A stretch of 46,637 nt of DNA from Gnetum montanum (Eukaryota; Streptophyta; Gnetopsida; Gnetales; Gnetaceae), in the NCBI GenBank assembly GCA_015680685.1, contig MNCI01002098.1, positions 1,057,051 to 1,103,687 of the forward strand, given 5' to 3'. The translations under genes were made by a program, and so were the position numbers. Below, piece after piece: positions 10,441 to 22,148 of the stretch. Below the pieces are notes generated by a model, which was not told the DNA's origin, ran no database searches, and was given only the letters and a program-made list of their open reading frames with translations. Each line of letters starts with the position of its first letter. The stretch's first letter is position 1.

Positions 10441-13400
10441 GTTTTGTGTCTCGAGTTTTCCATGCTTACAATTTTTATTATTTGAACTAGCTTAGTACTT
10501 TGATATGATTATACTTCATTTTAAAAAACATTAACTTTCTAATCTAGATTGTTAAAATCTCAAGAATAACTTTACTATAGTTTAAAATATTTTTTTCATA
10601 TTAAAAATTTTGAAACTTAATTAACTCTTAATAAATCTCTTATTTATATAAGAAAACTAACCTTTCTTCAAGTAAGAGAGATTATGTATATATAATATCA
10701 TAAGCTTTCCACAAACAAAAATAATGCATGAGTTATGCAATAAAAATACCTAAAGGTAAATTAAAATAATTAAACTTTAGAATTAGTAACACCTTTAATA
10801 GACCATATGTTCTCAACATAGTATTATCCTATGGGATTCCATATTACTTTTCCTCATAGAATCATGTTTTCTACATATCAATTTACTATGTTTTTTGCAT
10901 TGCATTAGAATTTCTTCACTTTACTTTGTGATTTTTAATGGTTTATTTCCTAACATTAAAATAATAACATCAAATTTTTAAAGCATAAAAAATTATAAAT
11001 GAATAGACAATAATTAAGGCTCTGGTATTTCTCTTGAAAGGAAATTTGTATTTCTTTTAATAGTCTGTAAGTATTTTTTTTAATTAGTACAAGAAGAATT
11101 ACACTAGAATCACTATTCTTACAAAATTGATCACTATGTAATGTTTAAGGATTTTTTTGTTTGTTATTAGGTAAATTATGGCAACATAAATCACATAAAA
11201 ATTTTATTCTTCATGTAAAATTGGTATTAGTTGATTTCTTGTAGATTTAAACTATGTATTAAGTAAATGATAAAGATACTATTATTTAAAATGATGGTAA
11301 GTTGCTTGTTTCTTAAGTTAGAAGATGTGCAGTTTAAGCATAGGCCTAGTTGAAGAGGTTAGGCTTTTGGTTCAACTACCAATCATAAGCGGTAAGGTTT
11401 TCTCTCATTCAACCACCCTCCTAAGAGGGCTAGGCTTTTTGCTCATCTATTAAGGAGACTACATCACAAGCTCTTCTAAGTTCTCACTCATTCATCGAAG
11501 ATCCTTCCATACATCTACTTGACAAGATTAGAATTAAAGCTCTTAGTAATGATCTTATTTTATTTACCCTCAACCTAAATCCTAACATTACAACATTACA
11601 TACAATTTTAATATTTTAGACATCACAACTACCACAATTCAACCAACTACTTTTTTATAATATCCTTTAAGAAACATTATTATTTATTAAGAAGTGATAT
11701 TAAGCTAAAATAATATTAGCTAAGTTGCATATTAAGCTTTTAGTTAGTATTAATTAATTGGTTTTCATATTTGACCAAGAACTGAAGGTGCTAGACCTAC
11801 TCTCGAGTTTTGAATTGTTTTCATATTAAGATTTTCACTAGCACATTGTAGTAAAAGCAACATACAACATCATTAATTGGGATTCACCATTAATGCTTCA
11901 ACTAACTCATTGTGGATGAAAAATAAATATCAGGGTACAACACATTTAATTGGATTTCCTAGTAAATTTTACACTAATTGGATTTCCTAGTAAATTTTAC
12001 ACTAAGTGCCTAATCTTGGCTTTTGACTTATGTCACATCCAAAATGAAAAATCTTATGACATAGTTCAAATGAAACACCCAAGTACCCCTTATACATGAT
12101 ACACCATAGTATTGAGATCTAAATGGAGTCAAACCAAAAATAAAACAAAAAATAATATTAAATACATATTACAATTGACAAAAATTGATGATTTTGTGAC
12201 TCACATGGGGATATATATAAAATTCATACCTCAAAATAAATATTATAAATGAATAGAAACATAAAAAAATATGAATGACATCAAAACCAAAGATAATAAT
12301 TACTCTGATTTTATATTAAAAGTCACACCCAACATAAGAGGTTTATATCACTATCATTCAAAACACTATGCACATTCTCTTGTGTTATTTAAACTTCAAG
12401 ACCATTACAAAATAAAAAATGATATGGCCATCATACAATATAAGAAAGCATCTAAAATGCATCATGTGTTTCTAAACTCTAATAGCTCCAAAAACATCCT
12501 TCAAAAGAAAGCAACACTACATTAGGCATAATCAAGAGACTTAGCATCATAGTTACTAACACTCAAATTAGCAAGGCTTTCATACAAAGATATATAAGAA
12601 GGGTTAAAAAATCTTCTACTAAAGGAACTAATCTTAAGATCATCCCAAAAAAGAATTAAAATGAATGGATCTCATAGTTGTAAAATATAAATAACAATCC
12701 AAATTATCTTAATAGGTATCCAAATAATATTAATCTAAACATAATATTAGTACTATTTAAAGGCTAGCATCTCCTACTATTGTACAAATGTTATATGGTA
12801 TTACCCCAAGATTAGGTGTAAGGATAAAAGCAAAAAGAACTAACACTACTACAATCATCGATCTATCAAATTCATGATCTTCATATTATTTATGCCCTAA
12901 AGACTTCATATTCAAAGTGAAATAGCCTTGAATTTGTTTGAATCAACAATTTAAAAAAATCATTTCTTTGCTAAACATTCTACATTAATTTTTGGGATAC
13001 AAATTGATATATTCATATTGATATCAATTGAAATTGTCACCAATGACTAAAATCAACAAGGTCATGTTTTGTATTCAAAAGTGTTCATACAGTATGGGGT
13101 ATGCATAGCATACTTGTATTCGTATTCATATTCAAACTAATGCTTGTAGGTAGTTAATACTTTTTTCTATCTTCCTATCTATCTAATAATAAGTATTACA
13201 ATACAACTAGCAACTTGCAGGTAGTGTTTTAATTGCCAAATGTGGGTAATCAATGCTTACATTAATCATGTAATGTAGCTAACTAGTCAATGGTTTTCCT
13301 ACTTGGTGAGCAAAGCTCACTTTGTACTTTCAATCCTTGCCTCCTTTATAGAGTTGCTAATAGACAACTTGTGGAAGGCATGAGTTACTTCTTAGGAATA

Positions 13401-13498
13401 GATCCTATTTTTTTTCCTTTTCTCTCATGATTGAGCTAATCATGAGCTTCATAGAATGATTGGGTTGACCCTCATCATGATTTAATTGGAAATCAAAA
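10441..13498. other. AT-rich sequence without recognised gene
   Basis: No coding similarity, RNA gene or LTR boundary was recognised. It contains a 28-bp perfect tandem duplication (11948-12003). An 84-codon open stretch (12271-12525) has very biased, Lys/Asn/His-rich composition and no recognised motif. From about 13300 it may already be mitochondrial flank of the nad1 copy. Confidence 0.55.
11948..12003. repeat. 28-bp perfect tandem duplication
   Basis: 11948-11975 and 11976-12003 are identical copies of a unit starting AATTGGATTTCC and ending TTTTACACT. Confidence 0.9.
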
Positions 13499-13884
13499 AC
13501 ATACATGACTATTTTAATTAAAATACTTTGAATAATCATACCACTTCTACTAGGAGTAATCTTCTTAGTGTTAGCCAAATATAAAGTAATATCTTTTGTG
13601 CAACATTTAAATAGTCTTAATGTAGTTGGATCATTTAGATTATTGTAACCTTTAGCAAATGGTTTGAAATTAGTTATACAATAACTTATTTGACTAAATA
13701 GTGGTAATTTTTCTCTTTTTAAAATGGCTATAGTGGTTACATCTATGCTAGGTCTAGCTGTTTGGATTGTTGTACCTTTTGATTATGGTATGATATTGTC
13801 AAATTCAAACATAGGTATAATTTATCTATATGCCATATCTTTGCCAAGTATTTATAGAGTTATTATAGCATGTTGGTCCAATAA
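13499..13884 (+). pseudogene. nad1: nuclear copy of mitochondrial nad1 exon 1 (NUMT)
   Basis: nad1 encodes subunit 1 of respiratory complex I and is encoded in the plant mitochondrial genome. In one phase from 13499 the translation keeps long identities with plant NAD1: IIIPLLLGV, VVGSFRLL, VPFDYGM, the NIG..YLYAIS block and [11 protein letters not shown]. No insertion or deletion is needed over 126 codons: the tryptophan expected at codon 126 is at 13874-13876. The first codon is ACA, as expected from the edited ACG start used by many plant nad1 genes. Similarity ends at about codon 129, where exon 1 ends. Stops (for example TGA replacing a glycine codon at codon 11, TAA in place of a glutamine codon near codon 50) and a lost second half show it is a pseudogene. 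The changes are substitutions only. Confidence 0.88.
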
Positions 13885-14957
13885 TTAGGGGGTAGCTATT
13901 TTGTCTCCTATAAAACTAGGAATGATGGATCAAAAATTAGGTTGTGCTACATGTGCTAAATGATCCACTCTACACAAGTATGAGTGGATTTCTAACTAAA
14001 AGGTAGGTTCCTGCCCTCCTTCAAAGGAAAACCATGAAGCTAGACAAGCCATGTGACCCTTGCTACATACATATGAATAGCAAACCTATCCATAAAAAAT
14101 ATATTCTAATGGACATTGATTGATGTTATGATAGATGAGTCACTAAGTGATCAACCAATCAATAATTCTTGTTGCTAAGTATCCATTGCAATCAAGTATC
14201 CATTTTGCTCCCAACAAAGGATCAATAAACCAACAAGGATTGCATCCACAACCATAAATTACAACTTGAAAATGTAACCAAGAACATCAATAAAATGCAC
14301 ATCACTAATAAATTCTTACATTATTGTGGACCTAAATCCCCCCATCAATAATCCATGGGCATGAAGTTACCAATGGTTCCCTAAGAAACCCTAATAACCC
14401 AAGAAACTAACACAGGTCCTATCTAACATCGAGTCATCAGTTACCAAGGCTACTTGATCTTTAGAAAGATCAAGAAAAGCACTTTTATGATATCACTTAG
14501 CTTACCAAATGCTTCTATGCCCAACGTTAGATTATAAACCAAAAGTTACTTATTTAAACATGAGCTTCCTAACCATGTAGGAATAAGTAAATAGTAGCAA
14601 ATATCAAATATTTGATATTACCTATGTGCCTATAACATATTACATACATGAAATTACATATATGAACATGTCCATTATCTAGTCAAGGATGGGAGTCTAC
14701 TTCAGTATCCACCACTTGATCTATGGATAACATAAAGATGGTATTCTCTTATGGACATCAAGCCATGATTCATCAATGGACAACAACAAAATGATGTGAT
14801 TAATGTATGCATTCAAAGATGATCAATTGAATGATTTATAACATTATCTTATTTTCAATTTTTAGACATGAACTACACAAGAATCATATCTTGAATACGA
14901 ACAAAAAAATCATCATTAGTAGAAATACATATGCAAATCATGACAATTTGAGGTAAA
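13885..14957. other. possible nad1 intron flank, then AT-rich sequence
   Basis: 13885-14110 is less AT-rich than its surroundings and contains GTAGGTTCCTGCCCTCC and CCATGTGACCCTTGCTAC. This could be the 5' half of the trans-spliced group II intron that follows nad1 exon 1 in plant mitochondria, but I cannot prove that here. 14111-14957 has no recognised feature. Confidence 0.4.
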
Positions 14958-15652
14958 ATTAGAGTAGAGCGACAAGGTGCCCCTATGCTCAAGCATACGA
15001 ATACGAGCGTGTATGTGTGATATGGTTAAACTCCATCGATGGACTAGTTGTGGCACCTAGACAGTTATACGTTGATCGTAGTTCACTGTCTTCCCACCTA
15101 GACTAGTATTTACTTTGTCACGTATGGTTTAGTCTTGAGTGAGGTGTATGATGTGATTTCTAATACTATGCTACTCCTAAAGACAATGAGAAATAACTTA
15201 ATTAGGCTAATGAGCAATAAGAAATAAAATCTAAGCTAGCCTAAATATGATGAACATCCATTCTTAATCATCTGTATGTGTCTTGGACTTCATGTACTAC
15301 TTCTAGGATTACTAAGCGCACATCACTCGAAGCACTACTTGTTACACCACTGGGTTACCACGTAGTTACACTTAAATGTTTGTGATGACGATGTACTCAT
15401 TGCACATTAATAACAGGAATAGTAAATGACAATAAAAGAAATATTAACTAAGAAAAAAATAATAAGTGATAAATAATGAAAATAAATTAAAAGCTAAGTG
15501 AATGCTACAATGATGGAGTAATCTCAATTTTTATCGTCGATTGTGTATGTGTCTAATTACATTACACTCAAACAAAGGTTCCATACAATTACAAGCACCA
15601 CATTGTGGGAATGCACTTGGGAGAAGAACTAAAAACTAATAAAAATACTAAC
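14958..15652 (-). repeat. Omega 3' LTR B, first part (split by Delta)
   Basis: It matches LTR F (41322-42010) throughout, including ACTAGTTGTGGCAC, TTTGTCACGTATGGTTTAG and CACTTGGGAGAAGAA. The TG terminus is decayed (ATTAGAG for TGATGAG). The match breaks off at CTAAC (15648-15652), where Delta begins, and resumes at 32661. Confidence 0.88.
15648..15652. repeat. Delta target-site duplication, left copy
   Basis: CTAAC directly before TGATGAG of LTR C. The same five bases follow LTR D at 32661-32665. The sequence on either side is continuous LTR B when compared with LTR F. Confidence 0.92.
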
Positions 15653-16499
15653 TGATGAGTGGCGAGGTATCCCTACGCTCAACCATACGAATATGATTGT
15701 ACACGAATGATCCAGTCAAATTCCAAGGACTAAGTGCTTGTGTGCCTTTACAAAATCCAAATGGGTTAGTCAATTGTTGTCTTCCCAAGCTTACTTATAT
15801 AGCGTGATTGTATGGTTAAGTAAACTTGAGGTATATGATTTTTATATATTTTTACATTTTATGTCCTGGTGCTACAAAGGGAGAAATGAACTAATTAATT
15901 AACCACTTTAATTTAGCTAATAGACTATGCTCTAACTAGTCCTAAGACTAGCATCCCTTCTTACTTGCTGTCCACATCCTAAACCAATGCAACACTACTG
16001 GGATTACCAAACACTAATTGTTACTAGGTTACTAAGTGTTCCATGCATTCTCGAGGTGGTCATACTGAGTGTGCTTACTTGGGAGAGTTAACAAGGTGAG
16101 AGATAGAACATTAATTAACTAAGGAAAGCATTAAATAATTGTAAATAATATTAAATAAGCTATTCTAAATGCTGCAAGGTTTGTCACAAAGTTCATCTTT
16201 ATTTCTAACCATAAAGTAAGCTTAGGTACACAATGCTTGAATAAGGATCTATTTTCTTTATGACTCCTACTATAGGCACTCCAAAATAATTCTAACTTTG
16301 AGAAGGGAAGAAGGGAATAGTTTGGGTAAGGGACTAAGATTAATGAACTAACTATTGCTAAACCAAGTGCACTTGCCTCTTATTTATAGGTGAAAAGATA
16401 GTCCCCAATGTCAGATGTCCAATATTAGTTAGAAGGCTCCAATATCGCATATGTGATATCGTGAATGCGATATTGTGGCCCCAATATCATGGCTCATCA
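15653..16499 (-). repeat. Delta 3' LTR C
   Basis: 847 bp, bounded TGATGAG...CTCATCA on the + strand, so the ends form a 7-bp perfect inverted repeat. It is colinear with LTR D. The polypurine tract adjoins it at 16500. Confidence 0.93.
16381..16499 (-). promoter_or_regulatory. U3 promoter of LTR C: TATA box and GATATC palindromes
   Basis: TATAAATA on the - strand at 16388-16381. Upstream of it (higher coordinates), 16441-16492 holds repeated half and whole GATATC palindromes separated by GCATATGT and GAATGCG, decayed relatives of the clean copy in LTR D. Confidence 0.7.
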
Positions 16500-16512
16500 T
16501 ACCCCCACAACT
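16500..16512 (-). other. Delta polypurine tract
   Basis: AGTTGTGGGGGTA on the - strand directly abuts the LTR start TGATGAG. The equivalent in Omega is AGTCATGGGGGTA. Confidence 0.85.
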
Positions 16513-16758
16513 GAATGAAAAATTATCCTCAAGTTCCTTACAAAATATTGGAAAGGTATGGGATTATTGACTGAATCAGAACTAACAACGATAGGGAATA
16601 ACATACTCAAATTGCTTGGTGAATGGATCAATAAACATATTACAACATTGGTGTTCATGTCCATTGTGGTGAACACTATACATGGATGACATCCAGACCC
16701 TCATCCGACAACATGAAGAGAAAGAGAGAGAGAAAAGAAAATGAGGCATGTTGCTGCT
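16513..16758 (-). other. Delta 3' untranslated region up to the J insertion
   Basis: It resembles 32829-32962 of Omega (shared GGTATGGGATTAT and an ATCCTCAAG-like block). No coding sequence seen. It ends with CTGCT, the J target duplication. Confidence 0.7.
16754..16758. repeat. J target-site duplication, left copy
   Basis: CTGCT immediately before LTR G. The second copy is 24273-24277, immediately after LTR H. Confidence 0.9.
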
Positions 16759-18509
16759 TGTACTGACCTAAATCGTCAATGTAAGGCTAGAAAGGGAAAA
16801 CAAACACCGAATGATCATCAGGCAGACACAGTTGACCCTACCTTTGCTTGAGGGCAAGCTAGGAAAGGAAATGAAGGCAAAGTTCCTTGGATGGTCTACA
16901 CACAAATCAACCAAGGAATTCCCCGAGCGTAAACTATGGCTTGGGCTAGGGTTATTGTAACTGATGTCCAAAATGTAAACAGTATGCACAAAATGTAAAC
17001 GGAAACGTGTACAGAACTGGTATTGTAAAAAAAACGTAAACTGAAAGTAAAACAGAGTAAACAATATAATGGCTGGCAAAATGAACTATATTGTATTGCT
17101 TAGAAAAGATGTGCACCAATCAAAGCGTAGTTGCATGTGTAGATGGCAAGTCAAGCGCCAAGCCCCAAGGTGATGTGATGTGTTTCAGAAGTGCTTGGAT
17201 GCTAGGAGTCAAGTGTACCCAAGCACCCAAGGATTGCTGGTCTGAGTTTTTTTTAAGTCGTCAACCTTCAAAATTGCCAACCCTATTTATGTGAATTAAC
17301 AGGGTATTTATAAGGCTGGGCTGGTCTTGGGTGTAGAATTCAAGAATGGAATCAACTGCTGGGAGATGAGAGAAAAGCAGATCTAGCGACATGTATCCAA
17401 TGGACAACTGTATGTGAGTTGGACATGTGTGGGCAAGCTACGTTTTCGACCAAATGAATTGTATCTTACAACATGTGACAACTCACTCAAGCTAGCTTAC
17501 GCTCACAAACACACATATGATTCGGAGTGTAAAAGCTTGACAAGCTCACAAATGATGAAATGATGATGTACAAAAAGAGAAATTGACTCTGGCTTACTTG
17601 AAACTTATGGATTTCTAAGTTGACTACTATAGGATGTCAATTCAAGTGGTTTCGTGACTATTTGAGGCATCTCTGCCTGATCAAGACTTCCAGCATGAGT
17701 TGATTTAGTTATAGCGAGTCCTCAGTGTGCACATGCTGCACTCACACTGCATTCATACTGCAATGTGACTTCAGCATGACTAAGCAAAGACTTGCAATTT
17801 TTCACCAAATTTTAAATTTTGAAGCCTGATTCTTGAAGTGTAAGGATTGCCTGACTATGATTGATGAATTGAGCTTGAAAGTACCTTGTTTTGAGCCACT
17901 TTGGCAGCTCACGCTGGGCTCACGCTGCCAGCGTGAGTGCAGCATGACCTGTAGCATGACCTACAGCGTGACCTGTAGAAACTTGTAAAAAACTTGTAAT
18001 TTTGAGCTAAAATATAACATTCTGAAGGTTGGGACCTAAAGTTGTCAAGGATGTGCTTTGAGGATGACTTGCACTTTGAAAACCAGATCATTTTAACTCA
18101 ATTTTGGGCCCTAAAAGTTACGCGTGCTGCACTCACGTTGCCAGCATGACCCCAGCATGCGTGACAACATGCATAAGGAAATGTGAACAGTTTGTCTCCA
18201 AATTTGAATTCCCGAATGCTAAAACTTGGAGTAGATGTTAGTGGCCTTCGAGGATGGCTAGTGAACTTCAATGATGGCTTACACGATGGAAATTAGATCA
18301 TTCTTAGGTTTTGGGTTTGTGAGAGTCAGTCACGCTGTACTCACGTTGCCAGTGTGACCTCAGCGTGACTACAGCATGACCAAGAAAATTTTAAACCAGC
18401 ATGAGTTCCTAGGACAAACCAATGTGTGTTCTCCCAACTTTTGCCTCTGAAAGCTCAAGTGTGAGTCATTTTTGCTTCAAAGTATTAGGCCAAAATTAGT
18501 GGTGTTTCA
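16759..18509 (-). repeat. J 3' LTR G
   Basis: 1751 bp, TGTACTGACC...GGTGTTTCA on the + strand, colinear with LTR H and roughly 90 percent identical by eye. On the - strand: U3 with palindromes, TATA box at 17312-17305, then R-U5. It contains clean copies of the palindrome that are partly decayed in H. Confidence 0.93.
17305..18400 (-). promoter_or_regulatory. U3 of LTR G: TATA box and CTCACGCTG/CAGCGTGAG palindromes
   Basis: TATAAATA at 17312-17305 (- strand). Upstream lie three main palindrome sites: a perfect one at 17919-17937 (CTCACGCTG, C, CAGCGTGAG) and two decayed ones near 18131-18150 and 18331-18350. Half-sites (CAGCATGACC, CAGCGTGACC) flank each one, with an extra cluster at 17700-17775. 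All contain CpG or its TpG/CpA decay product. Confidence 0.7.
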
Positions 18510-18522
18510 TTGGCCCCTCTTT
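18510..18522 (-). other. J polypurine tract
   Basis: AAAGAGGGGCCAA on the - strand directly precedes the LTR start TGAAACACCACT. Confidence 0.8.
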
Positions 18523-20067
18523 GTTGATGTCTAGAGGAATCCACCTGAGAGCCGTTGACAAAAGAGTGCAAAACACCATGAACAATCAAGTACCAAGCAT
18601 TATCTATCAACCCGTGTACTGGGTGTCATCACACCATGTTCAAAAGTACATGGGATTAGGGAAATGTTGTTCAAGATGCAAGGGGATTGGTTATAACCAG
18701 GGGAAACTAGGAATTGATTAGAGGTTATAATTATTACCAAAATTATGGGAGAGGAATGCTCTCACATGAACAAGCTATATCTTTGGTCCTTGTCAATAGC
18801 TGGTTTTCAACAAACTTGGAGCCAAGACATAGGAGGTGCGTTCTTTGAAGAAATGGGACTCTTATAGAGTGTTTATGGGACCCGTTGTAAATAGCCAAAG
18901 CCATGCGATGATGTGCAACATGATCTCTTTGAGACATGAGCATAACTATTTTCCAAGATAATTACCTTCTTGCCTGGGGCTTGTATTGAGAATAGCCAAT
19001 AGTCTCTGGTCTATAATGTTAACGGGGTCATGAAGACCTTTTCCGTGTATTTTGCTCTTTGACCTTTTTTGTTCTTTTTCTTTTTTGTTAGTTTCTTCTT
19101 TTCTTTTGTTTTTTTTTTTTGTCTTTTTGAAAGAGCTTGCTTTTAGTGCTACCCTCGTGCTCATGCATTTGCATTTGTATCATGTACCGTGCATTGTGTT
19201 TTGCATTGCAACTGCTTAGAGAGTCATAGTGTGCAACAATGTATCAAGAGCTTTGGGGTGAATAGAATGTAACAAGGGGATGTAATTAAATAGGATAAGG
19301 GGAACATGATAGGGAATAGGGAATGTATCAGGAGTCGAGAATGTACTTATGTCTCATTGCAGCATGTACAGCCAATTGCAGCAACATATCTTTTCAAGTA
19401 TTTCCTGGTCATCGATGATGTCACTAGTTTATAGTCTTAGTGGACTGTTGCGGGTTAGTTTCATGTCATAACCCTTTGGATGGTGCTAGTTTAGCATTGT
19501 AGTATATGGTGCATTGTTAGTTTATAGTTGTAGCAGACTATGAAGAGGCAAACTAGTTTATAGTCTTAGTATACTCTAGATGCTAGTTTTACGTCATGGC
19601 GAACAGATGTGGCAGTTTAGTGTCATACCAAATGGAACCTTGTGGTGTCAGTTTATTGTCATGACTCCAAGACTATCTATGCCAGTTTATAGTCATAGCA
19701 GACTATTGCTTACCTTGCTTATGTAAGGTGTGATGCTACATGCATGGTCATGTTGTGTGCTTGCGAGATCCTACAAAAATCAACTAGAAAGAAAACAACA
19801 TCAAGAAACACCTGTTGTAAACAGAGTTAAAATGTATGAATGAAAAAAAAGTAATGCAAAAAGTGATAATTTTAAGCCGTTCTAGGCCATAGGCTAGTTT
19901 AAGGCCTTTTCGGGCCATGTGTTTTTGAAGTTTTATTTTTTTTTTTATTTTTTTTATTTTTTTGCAATATGTGAACTAAGTTGATGAATATATAAACAAA
20001 GCAAAATGTGTGATCTAAGTGAGTGAGAAAAATGTAAATGCATAGGCTAGTGCAATGTAAACAAAAG
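18523..20067 (-). other. J noncoding internal region (where pol would be)
   Basis: No RT, RNase H or integrase motif was seen on either strand. It holds long T-rich tracts (19060-19130, 19930-19960) and a degenerate short-repeat array at 19422-19710. This arrangement is like large retrotransposon derivatives or gag-only terminal-repeat elements. Confidence 0.65.
19422..19710. repeat. Degenerate array of AGTTTATAGTC-type units in J
   Basis: About nine units related to CTAGTTTATAGTCATAGCAG occur at 25-45 base spacing: 19423, 19454, 19488, 19516, 19553, 19583, 19613, 19647 and 19681 (approximate starts). The TTTATAGTC or TTTANGTCAT core is kept and the spacers vary. Two related copies are near 21737-21775, within J gag. 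Confidence 0.75.
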
Positions 20068-20800
20068 TCAAAATGTATGGCAAGTGGAGGCAAAGGATAG
20101 GCAAGCACCCACATTTTTGGCCAAGGGAAAGTCTTGGTCATGTAGTTGCTTCCTAACTGGGTATGGATTAGGAAGTGTGCAAGGCTTAGGATCCTCTAGA
20201 AAGCTATTGGCTTCAACCACTCGTTCGGGTGTATTAGGCTTAGCCGCTACATTGGTTGTTATAGGTGTACCACCAAGAAACTCTTCTTCTAAGGCTTGTG
20301 CCATGCCTATGTCATGAATAGTTGAAGAGGTGACATTATCACCATGGATGATAACTTGATCACCCTCGTATAGAAGGTGGATTTCTTGGTGGATGGGAGA
20401 GGAGATGGCCCTTAGTTGGGCTAGCCAAGGCCTTCCTAGAATCATGTTGAAACCTAGCATCTTGTTGACAACTATAAAGTTTGCAAACGTGGGCTACTGG
20501 TCCCCTATCATGAAGGCGATGTAGATTGTGCCTTTAATGGCTACACATGCTCCATCAAAGGAGTTTAGAGACTCGATTTCGGTCGATTGAATGTTGTGCA
20601 TTAGGCCTAGTCGTTTGACGATGGAGTGTACGACAATGTTTTCTGCCACAACATCATCGATGTGTACTTTGCGTACTGTGTATTTTCTGATACTTACACT
20701 AGTGTTCAACGATGCATGTGTGACCTCCCCTTGTTTGGGGTCAATCTTGACATCATTTTTTTGGAAGGTTAGAGTCATTGTGTTTGTGTCTTATGGTACA
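20068..20800 (-). pseudogene. J aspartic protease region, degenerate
   Basis: Two overlapping pieces in different phases: 20778-20494 (MTLTFQKNDVKI at its start, VKRLGLMHNI at its middle) and 20460-20068. The second contains GFNMILGRPWLAQL, the ILGRPWL signature found near the end of plant gypsy retropepsins, followed by SSPIHQEIH. The place where the catalytic Asp-Thr/Ser-Gly is expected, before VKRLGL, reads DDVVAEN, so the active site is not kept. A single shift near 20480 separates the pieces. It is related to the + strand remnant at 9955-10210. Confidence 0.78.
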
Positions 20801-22148
20801 GGGGATGTAATGGCTACGCGAATGGCATCTTCAGTTGGAGACATGTTTTCTGTAGCAGGGATGGAGGGGATCATGTGTGCTAGTGCTTGGCGATGCTCTG
20901 GTGATGTTAAGATAAGGTTGAGCAAGGTACGTGTTACATTCGTATGTTTTAATGCATTGTGTGCATGAGATAGTACGTCTGCGAGGTTGTTGTTTATGTT
21001 TGTCATGGTAAGAGACTTTGGGGCCTGGTAGAGCAGTTTGGACTTGATGAATTCATTAACTACACCTTTGAAGATTATCAAGAGATGTGTCTCTATGATC
21101 GGCTCATGCATTTCATTGGTTGTGGAACTCCATCACTGGAGGAAGGGTAGTATGGGCTCTAGGGGTCCTTATCTGACGTGAAGGAGCTTGTCGATTGGCA
21201 CTTCAAGTTTGATGTTATATCTGAAGTATGCCACAAACTGGCGTATGAGGTCCTTGAGGGATGTGATGGAAGCTCAAGGTAGGGCATGCTACCAGTCTAG
21301 AGCTTTACCAGTGAGCGACATGGGAAAGAGGCATAGAATGGCATGTGGCTAGGAATGCAACGTGATGGCTTCTGTGCGGAATGTAATGATATGTGCATTG
21401 GGGTTACTATGATCATTGTATTTTGTCAGATGTGGCAATGAATAGCCCATGGGTTGTGTAAGGGATGGGACTGTAGGATAGATCAGATCATCACGGTAAA
21501 ATTCCACCACCTTGGATGTGTCTGAGGAGGTAGCCTTAAGCTAGTTGATTTCCTTCATTTGAGTCTGGATGAATTGGGACACTTGTTTCCAACTCATAGA
21601 TTCACCAGCTAGTTGTGTTGACTAGGCTCGCATAGGTTGTGCAGTGAAGGGTTGGATCACCAGTTGTGGGCTTTGCAAGTTTAATGTCATGGCAGATGGT
21701 TGTTGGTAGTAACGTCCTACTAGACATGTGTTGGAAGTTTAAGATCATACTGGGCCATGGATAGTTTAACGTCATCCCAGACGGATGATGAGCAAGTGCC
21801 TAAGGCACTAGTGAAATAGGCATGGTACATGTGGCACCTTCGTAAATGTTGGGTTGAGGTTGGGGAGGTTGGGGCATGGCCCCAGCATAAGCATAAGGTA
21901 CTTGTGTTGCTTGGGGCTGGGCCCCGTCATATGTACAAGGTGTTTGGATTTTTTGGGAATGGGCCTAGTGTGTGTAGACTGTGAAGCGAATACCTTGGAT
22001 GTGTGCTCCAAGTGTTGTGATTATTGTGAGGAGGTAAAGCCCTAAGGGCTATTGGGTTTGGTAGGGCTACGAACTCATACTCGTACTCAGATGGCGATCT
22101 CAAGTAAGAGGAAGTCATCTCGAAATCTTTATGTTGTGTGTATTGCAT
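20791..22148 (-). pseudogene. gag: J gag, degenerate
   Basis: 21480-21110 on the - strand reads as a Retrotrans_gag domain: SLPHLTKYNDHSNPNAHI, ITFRTEAITL, then SLTGKALDW and ITSLKDLIRQFVAYF, the usual order of the plant gypsy capsid. The proline-rich N-terminal part lies at 22010-21550. A possible start is the ATG at 22148 (MQYTQHKDFE), but its phase is lost before the capsid. The C-terminal part (21111-20791) is open for 106 codons and runs toward the protease. No zinc knuckle is visible. Stops and shifts make it non-functional. Confidence 0.8.

Noticed and set aside
12271-12525. 84-codon open reading frame in AT-rich sequence
   Set aside because: Composition follows the A-rich background (Lys, Asn, His, Ser), there is no motif, and no promoter or homologous copy in the window. 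Most likely chance.
20591-20968. 125-codon + strand frame across J gag-protease
   Set aside because: Antisense to sequence with clear retroelement motifs on the - strand. No motif of its own.
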